64,000 nucleotides of DNA from CALIZF01 sp046292445 (GCA_046292445.1 JBKBQT010000001.1:62001-126000); one strand, 5' to 3'; shown: positions 17,412 through 26,157, counted from the first letter of the stretch. The notes: a model not told the origin generated them from the letters alone. Numbers and translations are program-made.

Positions 17412-17516
17412 GCGCAGGCGTTCCGAGCGCAGGGTTCCGCACGGGGCGCATTGCGGCTGGACGGGCCGCGCCCCGTCCCCTACCTCTGTCCCGTGACCCG
17501 AGCGCCCGGACCTGCG

Positions 17517-18467
17517 ATGACCCATCCCCCGCTGACCCTCTACCTTGCCGCCCCGCGCGGGTTCTGCGCCGGCGTGGACCGGGCGATCAAGATCGTCGAG
17601 CTGGCGCTCGAGAAATGGGGCGCACCGGTCTATGTCCGGCACGAGATTGTGCACAACCGCTATGTCGTCGATGACCTGCGGGCCCGGGGCGCGGTGTTCG
17701 TCGAGGAACTCGACGAATGCCCCGATGACCGGCCGGTGATCTTTTCCGCCCATGGCGTGCCGAAATCGGTGCCCGCAGCGGCGGCGGCCCGCGCCATGAT
17801 CGCGGTGGATGCGACCTGCCCGCTGGTGACCAAGGTGCATATGGAGGCCGCGCGCCACCATGCCGAGGGGCGGCAACTGGTGATGATCGGCCATGCCGGC
17901 CACCCCGAGACGGTCGGCACGATGGGCCAGCTTCCCGAGGGCGAGGTGCTGCTGGTCGAGACGGTGGCCGATGTCGCGGGCCTTGCCCCGCGCGATCCCG
18001 GCCGGCTGGCCTTCATCACCCAGACGACGCTCAGCGTTGATGACACCGCGGCCGTCGTCGCGGCGCTGCGGGCGCGCTTTCCGTCCATCATCGGGCCGCA
18101 GCGCGAGGATATCTGCTATGCCACGACCAACCGGCAGGCGGCGGTCAAGGCCATCGCCGCCCGCATCGACGCGCTGCTGGTGATCGGCGCGCCGAACTCG
18201 TCGAATTCGCGCCGCCTGGTCGAGGTCGGGCAGGCGGCCGGCTGTGGTTACGCGCAGCTTGTCCAGCGCGCGGCCGATATCGACTGGCGCGCGCTCGAGG
18301 GGGCCCGCGCGGTGGGGGTGACGGCCGGCGCCAGCGCGCCGGAGGTTCTGGTGAACGAGGTGATCGACGCCTTCGCCGCCCGCTATGCGCTGACCTGCGA
18401 GACGGTCGAGACGGCGGTGGAGCGGGTGGAGTTCAAGGTGCCCCGGGCCTTGCGCGAACCGGCCTGA
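17517..18467 (+). CDS. ispH: 4-Hydroxy-3-methylbut-2-enyl diphosphate reductase
   Basis: IspH/LytB, the last enzyme of the MEP isoprenoid pathway, reducing HMBPP to IPP and DMAPP with an iron-sulfur cluster. It has 316 residues. The three cluster cysteines are at about 17 (PRGFCAGVDRAI), 101 (DATCPLV) and 200 (EDICYATTNRQ). Substrate-binding motifs HEIVHN, HGV and GAPNSSNS are intact. ATG 17517 is just before the conserved start. Confidence 0.96.
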   Translation: MTHPPLTLYLAAPRGFCAGVDRAIKIVELALEKWGAPVYVRHEIVHNRYVVDDLRARGAVFVEELDECPDDRPVIFSAHGVPKSVPAAAAARAMIAVDATCPLVTKVHMEAARHHAEGRQLVMIGHAGHPETVGTMGQLPEGEVLLVETVADVAGLAPRDPGRLAFITQTTLSVDDTAAVVAALRARFPSIIGPQREDICYATTNRQAAVKAIAARIDALLVIGAPNSSNSRRLVEVGQAAGCGYAQLVQRAADIDWRALEGARAVGVTAGASAPEVLVNEVIDAFAARYALTCETVETAVERVEFKVPRALREPA

Positions 18468-18470
18468 CAG

Positions 18471-18917
18471 ATGCGCATCCCGGCCGCCGCCCTGATCCTC
18501 GGCCTTGCGGGGCTGATCCCCTTCGTCTGGGGCGCGCTGACGGTGCTTGACCCCGGCTTGCAGGACTGGGGCCTGCGCACCCTCGGCCCCCGCTTCGTCG
18601 GGCCCTATGTCGGGCTGGCCTACGGCACCGTGATCCTCGCCTTCATGTCCGGTGTGCTCTGGGGCTTTGCCACACGGGCCAGCGGCACGGCGGCGGCAGT
18701 CGGCTATGCGCTTTCGGTGATCCCGGCGCTGTGGGCCTTCCTGATGATCGGCGGCGGGCCGGTCTCGGCGGCGATCAACCTGATGGCGGGATTTGCGGGG
18801 CTGCTGCTGCTCGACTGGTCGTTCCAGCGGCAGGGCCTCGCGCCCGACTGGTGGATGCGCCTGCGGGCGGGGCTGACGGCGATCGTGCTGCTGTCGCTCG
18901 CCCCCATCGCGCTGTGA
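18471..18917 (+). CDS. DUF3429 membrane protein
   Basis: Small integral membrane protein of 148 residues with four to five hydrophobic segments (about 5-25, 45-65, 72-92, 95-113, 128-146). The pattern GLIPFVWGAL, then GPYVGLAYGTVILAFMSGVLWGFA, matches DUF3429. It starts 3 nt after the ispH stop, so it is very likely cotranscribed. Function unknown. Confidence 0.8.
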   Translation: MRIPAAALILGLAGLIPFVWGALTVLDPGLQDWGLRTLGPRFVGPYVGLAYGTVILAFMSGVLWGFATRASGTAAAVGYALSVIPALWAFLMIGGGPVSAAINLMAGFAGLLLLDWSFQRQGLAPDWWMRLRAGLTAIVLLSLAPIAL

Positions 18918-18977
18918 CCGGGGGCCGGCGAGCGGCCGTGCTTGCACGGCCACCTGCAAGCGGCTAACCCGGCAGGC

Positions 18978-19439
18978 ATGCCCGCGCTTTTCGCCTATAC
19001 CGACGGTGCCTGTTCCGGGAACCCCGGCCCGGGCGGCTGGGGTGCGCTGCTGGTCGCGCGCGAGGGGGATGCGACCCTGCGCACCCGCGAGCTGTCCGGC
19101 GGCGAGGCGGCGACCACCAACAACCGCATGGAACTGCTGGCCGCGATCAGCGCGCTCGACGCGCTCGAGAGGCCATCGCAGATCACCATCGTCACCGACA
19201 GCGCCTATGTGAAGAACGGCGTGACGCAGTGGATCCACGGCTGGAAGCGCAACGGCTGGCGCACATCGGACGGCAAGCCGGTCAAGAACATCGACCTGTG
19301 GCAGCGGCTCGATGCGGCGCAGGCCCGCCACAAGGTGGCCTGGGAATGGATCAAGGGTCACGCAGGCCATGCCGAGAACGAACGGGCCGATGCGCTGGCC
19401 CGGGCGGGGATGGCGCCGTTCAAGGCGGCGCGGGCATGA
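18978..19439 (+). CDS. rnhA: Ribonuclease HI
   Basis: Degrades the RNA strand of RNA-DNA hybrids; 153 residues. Catalytic residues sit in YTDGACSGNPGPGGWG (Asp), NRMELLAAI (Glu), TDSAYVKNG (Asp) and HAGHAENERADALA (His, Asp). The basic handle HGWKRNGWRTSDGKPVKN is present. ATG 18978 gives the standard start. The stop overlaps the next gene as ATGA. Confidence 0.96.
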   Translation: MPALFAYTDGACSGNPGPGGWGALLVAREGDATLRTRELSGGEAATTNNRMELLAAISALDALERPSQITIVTDSAYVKNGVTQWIHGWKRNGWRTSDGKPVKNIDLWQRLDAAQARHKVAWEWIKGHAGHAENERADALARAGMAPFKAARA

Positions 19440-20059
19440 CGCTTGTCGCCCTTCTCGATTATGCGGCGGTCGCGGTCTTTGCGCTCACCGGGGCGCTGGT
19501 CGCCTCGCGCGCGCAGCTCGACATCGTCGGCTTTGTCTTTGTCGCCTGTCTGACAGCGGTCGGCGGCGGGACGATCCGCGATGTCGTGCTCAACCGCGAG
19601 ACCGTGTTCTGGGTGGCCGAACCGGCCCATATCGCCGTCGCCTCGACCGCCGCGATCCTCGTGTTCTTCACCGCCCATCTGCTCGAAAGCCGGATGCGGG
19701 CGATTCTCTGGCTGGACGCCTGCGCGCTGGCGGTCGCGGTGCCGGCGGGCACCGGGGTGGCGCTGGCGCTCGACCATCACCCGACCATCGTCCTCATCAT
19801 GGGGGTGGCGACGGGCTGCTTCGGCGGCCTGATGCGCGATGTGGTCTGCAACGAGGTTCCGCTGGTGCTCAGGCAGGGCGAGCTTTACGTCACCGCCGCT
19901 TTTGCCGGCGCGGGCGCGGCGCTGCTGGGCGGGCTTGCGGGGATGACGACGCCCGGGGCGCTGGTGCTGTGCGCGGGCGTCACCTTCGCCCTGCGCGCCG
20001 GCAGCCTTGCCTTCGGCTGGCGGCTGCCGGTCTACAAAGCCCGCCCGCCCCGACCGTGA
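19436..20059 (+). CDS. TRIC-type cation channel / UPF0126 membrane protein (YadS-like)
   Basis: Integral membrane protein of 207 residues with seven hydrophobic segments. It has two copies of the TRIC/UPF0126 unit, each with a Gly-rich motif (AVGGGTIRDVVLNRETVFWV and CFGGLMRDVVCNEVPLVL). Bacterial relatives form trimeric K+ or cation-permeable channels, so a transport role is likely but the ion is unproven. It overlaps the rnhA stop by ATGA. Confidence 0.85.
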   Translation: MTLVALLDYAAVAVFALTGALVASRAQLDIVGFVFVACLTAVGGGTIRDVVLNRETVFWVAEPAHIAVASTAAILVFFTAHLLESRMRAILWLDACALAVAVPAGTGVALALDHHPTIVLIMGVATGCFGGLMRDVVCNEVPLVLRQGELYVTAAFAGAGAALLGGLAGMTTPGALVLCAGVTFALRAGSLAFGWRLPVYKARPPRP

Positions 20060-20096
20060 CCCCTTCCGGCACGGCGCACGCGCGGTATAGTGCCGC

Positions 20097-20603
20097 ATGG
20101 CCCGGCCCCGCAGCGTTCCCGACGACGTGGTGCATGACACCGTCCTTGCCCTGCACCGCGCGGGCGGGGTCAAGGCCGTGACCTTCAGCGCCGTCGCTGC
20201 CGGCGCCGGCCTTGCCGCCTCGTCGCTGGTGCAGCGGCACGGGTCGGTCGAGGGCATGCTGCGCGACGCGCGCGCGGCGCTCTGGGCGCGGGTCGAGGCG
20301 GCGACCGATGCGGCGGCGTCCGAGGCCGCGACATCGCCCAAGGGCGCTGCCGCCTTCCTCAAGGCGATCGAGGATGCGGCGGGGCCGGTGCTCGCGCATA
20401 TGCCCGAAGATCCCGTCTTGATCGCCCGCGCCGCCGACTGGCGCGGCCGGGTCGAGGCGGAACTGGCCCTGCGCCTCGGCGGCGGCTCCAAGGGGCGCGA
20501 GGCCGCGGCGATCCTGTTCGCCGCCCTCGCCGGGTCGAGCGCATGGGCACCCACGGGCGCGCGGCCCTTCAAATGGCGCGACGCGGTCAAACGCCTCGGC
20601 TAG
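20097..20603 (+). CDS. TetR-like transcriptional regulator
   Basis: Protein of 168 residues whose first ~50 residues fit the TetR HTH pattern: a helix VVHDTVLALHRAGGVKAVTFSAVAAGAGLAASSLVQRHGS in place of the usual segment up to the YYHF position. The C-terminal ligand-binding part is shorter than usual (TetR proteins are about 190-220 residues). It lies 37 nt after the channel gene. Targets are unknown. Confidence 0.65.
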   Translation: MARPRSVPDDVVHDTVLALHRAGGVKAVTFSAVAAGAGLAASSLVQRHGSVEGMLRDARAALWARVEAATDAAASEAATSPKGAAAFLKAIEDAAGPVLAHMPEDPVLIARAADWRGRVEAELALRLGGGSKGREAAAILFAALAGSSAWAPTGARPFKWRDAVKRLG

Positions 20604-20618
20604 CGCCGCCGCGGCGCC

Positions 20619-21392
20619 TCAGTCCCGCGTCAGGAATGCCTCGACCGCCGCCGCAAAGGCATCGGGCCGGTCGGCGTGCAGCCAGTGGCCCGCCCCCGGG
20701 ATGCGCGCCACGGCCGAGGCCGGGAACAGCGCCCGGATGGCGGCGCGATGGTCGGGCCGGACATAGTCCGACCCGGCCCCGGCGAGAAACAGAACCGGAC
20801 CCGCGAACTGCCGCCCGCCCATGTCCGGCCAGCCGAGGATCGCCCCCATGTTCGCCGTGAGCGAATCGAGGTTCAGCCGCCAGCGCGGCCCGCCCTCTGC
20901 CTTGAGGTCCAGCGACTGCAGGAAGAACGCCCGCAAGGCCGGATCGGCCACCGTCGCCGCCAGCCGCCGGTCGGCTTCGGCCCGCGTTCCGACGCCGGCC
21001 AGGTCGAGACCCCGCATCGCATCGATGTTGTGCTGTTGCGTATGGTCATAGGCGACCGGCGCAATATCCCCCACCACCAGCCGCCGCACCGCACCGGGAT
21101 GCAGCAGCGCCAGCGCCATCGCCGCCTTGCCGCCCATCGAATGCCCGACCACGTCGAGCCCGCCGCCGTGGCGCGCGCAGATCTCGGCCAGATCGCCGGC
21201 GAGCGCCGGATAGTCGTGCAATGCGTCCCACGGGCTGTCGCCGTGGTTTCGCATGTCCGGCACGAGCACCAGCCGCCCGGCCGCCAGCCGCCGCGCCATC
21301 GCCGCCCAGTTGCGCGCCGACCCGAACAGGCCATGCGCGATCAGCAGCGGCGGCCGGTCCCCCGGCGCGCCATGTTGGACGACATGCAGCAT
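20619..21392 (-). CDS. Alpha/beta-hydrolase (YbfF-type esterase)
   Basis: Cytoplasmic alpha/beta-hydrolase of 257 residues. The oxyanion motif is HGLFGSARNW, the nucleophile elbow is VGHSMGGKAAM (Ser at about 103), and the catalytic His is in GAGHWLHADRP. The block PDMRNHGDSPW is typical of the YbfF/epoxide-hydrolase-like esterases. YbfF hydrolyses short acyl esters and palmitoyl-CoA in vitro; the natural substrate is unknown. It ends 15 nt from the convergent TetR-like gene. Confidence 0.85.
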   Translation of the reverse strand: MLHVVQHGAPGDRPPLLIAHGLFGSARNWAAMARRLAAGRLVLVPDMRNHGDSPWDALHDYPALAGDLAEICARHGGGLDVVGHSMGGKAAMALALLHPGAVRRLVVGDIAPVAYDHTQQHNIDAMRGLDLAGVGTRAEADRRLAATVADPALRAFFLQSLDLKAEGGPRWRLNLDSLTANMGAILGWPDMGGRQFAGPVLFLAGAGSDYVRPDHRAAIRALFPASAVARIPGAGHWLHADRPDAFAAAVEAFLTRD

Positions 21393-21489
21393 CCCTGCGT
21401 CCTAGCGCGCCGCCGCAGCCTGCACCAGCCTTGTTGAGCGCGCCCGGCCCAGCCGCTAGTGTCGGGCCCAAGGCCGGCAGGGGACGGGC

Positions 21490-21861
21490 ATGGGTGCGAT
21501 CACGGTGCAGCAGATGGCCGACCGCGTGGCCGCGCTGATGGAGGAACGGCTCGGCGTCCGCGGCAGCGGCCTGCGCGACAAGCTGCGCCGCGGCGGGCGC
21601 CGCCTGCCTCGCCGCGTGCGCAAGGAGGCCGAATACCTCGCCGAGGTCGCCTTTCTCGCGCAGAACCCCAAGGTGCAGACGATGCTGGACGATGCCCGCA
21701 TCGCCGCAGCCTATGACGCCTGCGTCAGGCACCTTCAGGGTGCTGCCGGCAAGGGGCGGGCGGCGGCGTTCCTCGTCAACCTCGCCGGGTCGGTGGTGTT
21801 CCAGCTCGCCGTGGTCGCCGGCCTTGCCCTGGCAGTGGCGCGCTGGCGCGGGCTGCTCTGA
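21490..21861 (+). CDS. Small membrane-anchored protein, unknown function
   Basis: Protein of 123 residues. The N-terminal ~90 residues are charged and helical (LRDKLRRGGRRLPRRVRKEAEYLAEVAFLAQNPKVQTMLDD), and there is one C-terminal membrane segment (about 98-117). A cytoplasmic helical domain tied to the membrane is the likely topology. I recognise no family. It converges on glyA with a 9-nt gap, and a short inverted repeat (CTCTGA / TCAGAG, 21856-21876) spans the two stops. Confidence 0.68.
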   Translation: MGAITVQQMADRVAALMEERLGVRGSGLRDKLRRGGRRLPRRVRKEAEYLAEVAFLAQNPKVQTMLDDARIAAAYDACVRHLQGAAGKGRAAAFLVNLAGSVVFQLAVVAGLALAVARWRGLL

Positions 21862-21870
21862 CCGGGCCGC

Positions 21871-23178
21871 TCAGAGCCCCGGATAGATCGGATACCGCGC
21901 GCAGAGGGCCGCAACCTCTGCCTTCACCCGCGCCTCGACCGCCCCGTTGCCCGCCTCGCCATGCGCGGCCAGCCCGTCCACGACGGCAACGATCCAGTCG
22001 CCGATCTGCCGGAACTCGGCCTCGCCAAAGCCCCGCGTCGTCCCGGCCGGGCTGCCGAGCCGCACGCCCGACGTGACGGTCGGCTTTTCGGTGTCAAAGG
22101 GGATGCCGTTCTTGTTGCAGGTGATATGCGCCCGGCCCAGCGCCTGTTCGGTCGCATTGCCCTTCACGCCCTTGGGCCGCAGATCGACCAGCATCAGGTG
22201 GCAGTCGGTCCCCCCCGTCACGATGTCGAGCCCGCCCTTCATCAGCTGATCCGCCAGCGCCTGCGCATTGGCGATGACCTGCGCCTGATAGGCCCTGAAC
22301 TCGGGCCGCAGCGCCTCGCCGAAAGCGACCGCCTTGGCCGCGATCACATGCATCAGCGGGCCGCCCTGGATGCCCGGAAAGATCGCGCTGTTCACTCGCT
22401 TCGCGATGTCGGGATCGTTCGTCAGGATCATCCCGCCCCGCGGGCCGCGCAACGTCTTGTGCGTCGTCGTGGTGGCGACATGGGCATGCGGGAAGGGGCT
22501 GGGGTAAAGCCCTGCCGCAATCAGCCCGGCGAAATGCGCCACATCGGCCAGCAGCACCGCGCCGACAGTGTCGGCGATCGCGCGCATCCGCGCAAAGTCG
22601 ATGTGCCGCGGGATCGCGCTGCCCCCGGCGATGATCATCTTCGGCCGGTGCTGCGCGGTCAGATCCGCGATCTGGTCGTAGTCGATGGTCAGATCCTGCG
22701 CCCGCACACCGTATTGCAGCGCGTTGAACCATTTGCCCGACTGGTTGGGCGCGGCGCCATGGGTCAGATGCCCGCCGGCATCGAGGCTCATCCCGAGGAT
22801 CGTGTCCCCCGGCTGGAGAAGCGCGGTGAACACGCCCTGGTTGGCCTGGCTGCCCGAATTGGGCTGCACATTGGCGAAACCGCAGCCGAAGAGCGCACAG
22901 GCCCGTTCGATCGCCAGCGTCTCGGCCACATCCACGAACTGGCAGCCGCCGTAATAGCGCCGGCCGGGATAGCCCTCGGCATATTTGTTCGTCATCACCG
23001 AACCCTGCGCCTCGAGCACGGCGCGGCTGACGATGTTCTCGGATGCGATCAGCTCGATCTCGTCGCGCTGCCGGCCAAGCTCGTCCGCGATCGCCGCCGC
23101 CAGCGCCGGGTCGCGCGCGGCAAGCGCCTCGGTGAAGAAACCCGGATCGCGGTGCGGGGCATGCTGGGGGGCGTTCAT
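21871..23178 (-). CDS. glyA: Serine hydroxymethyltransferase
   Basis: PLP enzyme that interconverts serine and glycine with transfer of a one-carbon unit to tetrahydrofolate; 435 residues. The PLP Lys is about residue 241 in TTTTHKTLRGPRGG, with LADVAHFAGLIAAG holding the Asp and His of the cofactor site, and NKYAEGYPGRRYYGG the substrate block. The start ATG 23178 lies at the normal length. No glycine riboswitch pattern is visible upstream. Confidence 0.97.
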   Translation of the reverse strand: MNAPQHAPHRDPGFFTEALAARDPALAAAIADELGRQRDEIELIASENIVSRAVLEAQGSVMTNKYAEGYPGRRYYGGCQFVDVAETLAIERACALFGCGFANVQPNSGSQANQGVFTALLQPGDTILGMSLDAGGHLTHGAAPNQSGKWFNALQYGVRAQDLTIDYDQIADLTAQHRPKMIIAGGSAIPRHIDFARMRAIADTVGAVLLADVAHFAGLIAAGLYPSPFPHAHVATTTTHKTLRGPRGGMILTNDPDIAKRVNSAIFPGIQGGPLMHVIAAKAVAFGEALRPEFRAYQAQVIANAQALADQLMKGGLDIVTGGTDCHLMLVDLRPKGVKGNATEQALGRAHITCNKNGIPFDTEKPTVTSGVRLGSPAGTTRGFGEAEFRQIGDWIVAVVDGLAAHGEAGNGAVEARVKAEVAALCARYPIYPGL

Positions 23179-23261
23179 GGCACAGTCCTTTCGCAGCAGG
23201 GCAAGGGGCATTGCTGTTCCTAGACGATGCGCGGCCCCGCGAAAAGCGGCGAAAGCGGCCC

Positions 23262-23295
23262 GCGGCGGGGCAGCGGCAACGCGCCGCCCCGCCGC
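23262..23295. repeat. 10-bp inverted repeat between glyA and nadK
   Basis: GCGGCGGGGC (23262-23271) pairs perfectly with GCCCCGCCGC (23286-23295) across a 14-nt loop, in the 193-nt space between the divergent glyA and nadK genes. It would lie in the 5' leader of one or both transcripts, so an attenuator-like or chance GC structure are both possible. Confidence 0.45.
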
Positions 23296-23371
23296 AGGAT
23301 CCCACGGGCGGGGTTGAGTTCCCGCCGCCCGGCACCCATGATCCGCGCACAACGACAGGGAACGGCGCAGC

Positions 23372-24136
23372 ATGACGACGACCGGCCTCGCCTTCCGCGC
23401 CTCCAGCTCCGATCAGGCTCGGGCGGCCCTCGCCACCCTCACCGCCCGGCATGGCCAGATGCCCGAGGGCGAAGCCGATGTCATCGTCGCGCTCGGCGGC
23501 GACGGCTTCATGCTCCAGACCCTGCACGAGACTGAGGCGCTGGGCATTCCTGTCTACGGCATGAACTGCGGCACCGTGGGCTTCCTGATGAACGCCTACG
23601 ACCTCGAGGATCTTCCCGCCCGCATCGCCGCCGCCGGCGAAGAGGTGCTCAACCCCCTCGCCATGATCGCTCATACCGTGGACGGCCGCACCGAACACGC
23701 GCTTGCGATCAACGAGGTCTCGCTCCTGCGCGCCGGCCCGCAGGCGGCGCGGCTGCGTATCAGCGTGGACGGCAAGGTGCGGCTCGAGGAACTGGTCTGC
23801 GACGGCGCGCTCGTCTGCACCCCGGCCGGATCGACCGCCTACAACTATTCGGCGCACGGGCCGATCCTGCCGATCGGGGCCGATGTCCTCGCCCTCACCG
23901 CGATGGCCGCCTTCCGCCCCCGCCGCTGGCGCGGCGCGCTCCTGCCGAAATCCGCCGTGGTGCGCATCGACGTGCTCGAGGCGGCCAAGCGCCCGGTGAT
24001 GGCCGATGCCGACAGCCGCCAGGTCAGCAACGTGATCGCGGTCGAGATCCGCTCCGAGCCGCGCGTGCGCCATCGCATCCTCTTCGACGCCGGCCACGGG
24101 CTCGAGGAACGCCTGATCCGCGAACAATTCGTCTGA
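23372..24136 (+). CDS. nadK: NAD kinase
   Basis: Phosphorylates NAD to NADP; 254 residues, the short alphaproteobacterial form. The catalytic GGDGFMLQTLH motif (about 46-56), NCGTVGFLMN, the AINEVSL block and TPAGSTAYNYSAHGPILP are all present. The start ATG at 23372 lies at the normal N terminus. It is divergent from glyA and is followed by repeat element copy 4. Confidence 0.95.
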   Translation: MTTTGLAFRASSSDQARAALATLTARHGQMPEGEADVIVALGGDGFMLQTLHETEALGIPVYGMNCGTVGFLMNAYDLEDLPARIAAAGEEVLNPLAMIAHTVDGRTEHALAINEVSLLRAGPQAARLRISVDGKVRLEELVCDGALVCTPAGSTAYNYSAHGPILPIGADVLALTAMAAFRPRRWRGALLPKSAVVRIDVLEAAKRPVMADADSRQVSNVIAVEIRSEPRVRHRILFDAGHGLEERLIREQFV

Positions 24137-24175
24137 CCTGCGCCATCCGGACGGGCCTCGGCGCGGACCCGGGGC

Positions 24176-24208
24176 TTCAGGCTGGCCCAAATATCCCCGC
24201 CGGAGGCT
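24176..24208 (-). repeat. Intergenic element copy 4 (GATATTT variant, single arm)
   Basis: TTCAGGCTGGCCCAAATATC followed by CCCGCCGGAGGCT. This matches the right arm of the inverted repeat at 6800-6833 except for one base over the first 32. It lies about 40 nt after the nadK stop, between nadK and the convergent mutT gene. Confidence 0.7.
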
Positions 24209-24253
24209 CCCGCAGCCCGGCACCCGCGCCGCCGGCGAGGATGGTGCGGCAGG

Positions 24254-24664
24254 TCAGAGCCAGTCGCGCAACACCGGGATGAGCGGCAGGTCGGCCGGCG
24301 GCATCGGATAGTCCCGCAAGGCCGCCGGCCGGATCCAGGCAAGCCGCTGGCCCTCGCGCGGGCGCGGCGTGCCGTCCCACCGGCGGCAGGCGAAGAGCGG
24401 CATCAGGAGGTGGAAGTCGGCATAGGCATGGCTGGCGAAGCTCAGCGGGGCAAGGCAGGACGACCATGTGTCGATCCCCAGTTCCTCGCGCAATTCGCGG
24501 ATCAGCGCCGCTTCCGGCGTCTCGCCCGGCTCGACCTTGCCGCCGGGAAACTCCCACAGACCGGCCATCGCCTTGCCCTCGGGCCGCTGCGCGATGAGGA
24601 CGCGGCCGTCGGGGTCGATCAGCGCCGCCGCAGCGACGAGGACGAGGCGGGTGGGGTTCGTCAT
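24254..24664 (-). CDS. mutT: 8-oxo-dGTP diphosphatase (MutT Nudix hydrolase)
   Basis: Nudix hydrolase of 136 residues. The Nudix box GGKVEPGETPEAALIRELREELGI (about 41-64) is complete, with the REXXEE core. The start VLVAAAALIDPDGRVLIAQRPEGKAMAGLWEFPGG is typical of MutT, which removes oxidised dGTP. It lies downstream of argJ on the same strand and probably shares its transcript, though element copy 5 lies between them. Confidence 0.92.
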   Translation of the reverse strand: MTNPTRLVLVAAAALIDPDGRVLIAQRPEGKAMAGLWEFPGGKVEPGETPEAALIRELREELGIDTWSSCLAPLSFASHAYADFHLLMPLFACRRWDGTPRPREGQRLAWIRPAALRDYPMPPADLPLIPVLRDWL

Positions 24665-24692
24665 GCCGGAGGCCTGTGCGGGACGGCGGAAC

Positions 24693-24737
24693 CCGGGGCG
24701 CTGCCCCGGACCCCGGAGTATTTGCGGAACGATGAAG
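24693..24737 (+). repeat. Intergenic element copy 5 (stem-loop plus GGAGTATTTG core)
   Basis: A perfect 7-bp stem CCGGGGC / GCCCCGG (24693-24709), then ACCCC and the core GGAGTATTTGCGGAACGATG plus AAG (24715-24737). The layout is the same as at 2437-2486. It lies 8 nt beyond the argJ stop, between argJ and mutT on the minus strand. Confidence 0.7.
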
Positions 24738-24745
24738 CGGCGGGA

Positions 24746-26101
24746 TCAGGACCGGTAGTCGGCGTTGATGTCGATGTAGCGGTGTGTCAGGTCGCAGGTC
24801 CAGACCGTGCGGGCGGCGGTGCCGAGGCCGAGGTCGACGGCCAGCACCAGTTCCTGCCGGCGCATGTAGGCCGAGGTTGCGGCCTCGTCGTAATCGGGGG
24901 CGCGGGCGCCGTTGCGGGCGACGGTGATGTCGCCGAAGCGGATCGAGAGGCGGTCGCGGTCGGCGCGCGCGCCGGATTTGCCGACCGCCATCACGACGCG
25001 GCCCCAGTTCGCGTCCTCGCCGGCGATGGCGGTCTTGACCAGCGGCGAATTGGCGATGGCCATGGCGACGCGGTGGGCATCGGCGGCATCGGCGGCGCCG
25101 GTGACACGAACCTCGACGAGCTTGGTTGCGCCCTCGCCGTCGCGCACGACCTGGAGTGCGAGATCGTGCATCACGCGGTGGAGCGCCGTCTCGAAATCCT
25201 TCGCGAGCCGGCCGCGCAGGTCGCCGATGGGCTCGCCCGCGCCCTGGCCGGTGGCGCAGACGAGGAGCGCGTCGGAGGTGGAGGTGTCGCTGTCGACCGT
25301 GATGCAGTTGAAGGTCGCATCGACCTGCCGCGTGACCATCCGCTGCAGCGCGGCCGGGGCGATGGCGGCGTCGGTGAAGATGTAGACGAGCATCGTGCCC
25401 ATGTCGGGCGCGATCATGCCCGAGCCCTTGGCGATGCCGGCGATGCGGATCGGGCCGGTGGCGGTCGGCACTTCGGCGGCGGCGCCCTTGGGAAAGGTGT
25501 CGGTCGTCATGATCGCGCGGGCCGCCATTTCGATTCCGGCCGGGTCGAGTCGGGCGGCGAGATCGCCCAGCACGGCGGTGATGCGTCCATGCGGCAGGGG
25601 CTCGCCGATCACACCGGTGGAGGATGTGAACACCCGCCCCTCGGGCACCCCGGTCGCCGCGGCGACACCGGCGCAGACGGCGGCGACGGCCGCGGCGCCG
25701 GCCGCGCCGGTGAAGGCATTGGCGTTGCCGGAGTTCACCAGGATCGCCGCGCCGTCATCCGAGGGTCGGGACTGCAGCTTGGCCTCGCAGTCGAGCACCG
25801 AGGCCGCCCGGGTCGCCGAGCGGGTGAAGGCGCCGGCGACGGCCGTGCCGGGGGCGAGGCGGGCGAGCATCACATCCGTGCGCCCATGATAGCGCACGCC
25901 GGCCGCCGCGCTGGCGAAGGCGACGCCCGCGATCACCGGCAGGGCGGGAAAGCCGCCAGCCGGGGCGAGGGGCGAGACCGGTGCGGGGGCTTTCGCAGCG
26001 GGGGCCGCGCCGGCCGCCGCCTCGAGGGCCTTGAGCCTGCGCCGCAGCTTGGCGACCTTGTCCTTGAGCGCCTTGGCCTCGGCCTTCCAGTCGGTTCCCA
26101 T
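24746..26101 (-). CDS. argJ: Bifunctional glutamate N-acetyltransferase / N-acetylglutamate synthase
   Basis: ArgJ recycles the acetyl group from N-acetylornithine to glutamate in arginine synthesis. It has 451 residues against about 400-415 usually. The extra is an N-terminal extension of ~45 residues with a basic, coiled-coil-like start (KAEAKALKDKVAKLRRRLKALEA) and an Ala/Pro linker. The self-cleavage region reads KGSGMIAPDMGTML, so the nucleophilic Thr is preceded by Gly, where the well-studied enzymes have Ala. NSGNANAFTG is intact. It follows ppiC on the same strand with a 56-nt gap. Confidence 0.93.
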   Translation of the reverse strand: MGTDWKAEAKALKDKVAKLRRRLKALEAAAGAAPAAKAPAPVSPLAPAGGFPALPVIAGVAFASAAAGVRYHGRTDVMLARLAPGTAVAGAFTRSATRAASVLDCEAKLQSRPSDDGAAILVNSGNANAFTGAAGAAAVAAVCAGVAAATGVPEGRVFTSSTGVIGEPLPHGRITAVLGDLAARLDPAGIEMAARAIMTTDTFPKGAAAEVPTATGPIRIAGIAKGSGMIAPDMGTMLVYIFTDAAIAPAALQRMVTRQVDATFNCITVDSDTSTSDALLVCATGQGAGEPIGDLRGRLAKDFETALHRVMHDLALQVVRDGEGATKLVEVRVTGAADAADAHRVAMAIANSPLVKTAIAGEDANWGRVVMAVGKSGARADRDRLSIRFGDITVARNGARAPDYDEAATSAYMRRQELVLAVDLGLGTAARTVWTCDLTHRYIDINADYRS

Positions 26102-26157
26102 GCCTGTCCCCCGGGGTCTGTCGGCCCGCGGCCGCAGGCGGTGCGGCGGGGCCCTGG

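Noticed and set aside
16278..19370. 1030-codon open frame on the minus strand opposite NYN, ispH and rnhA.
   Set aside because: It spans several well-supported plus-strand genes and gives low-complexity sequence; a GC shadow.
23179..23371. Possible glycine or SAM riboswitch upstream of glyA.
   Set aside because: Only a simple GC hairpin is visible; no conserved aptamer core or tandem architecture can be recognised.
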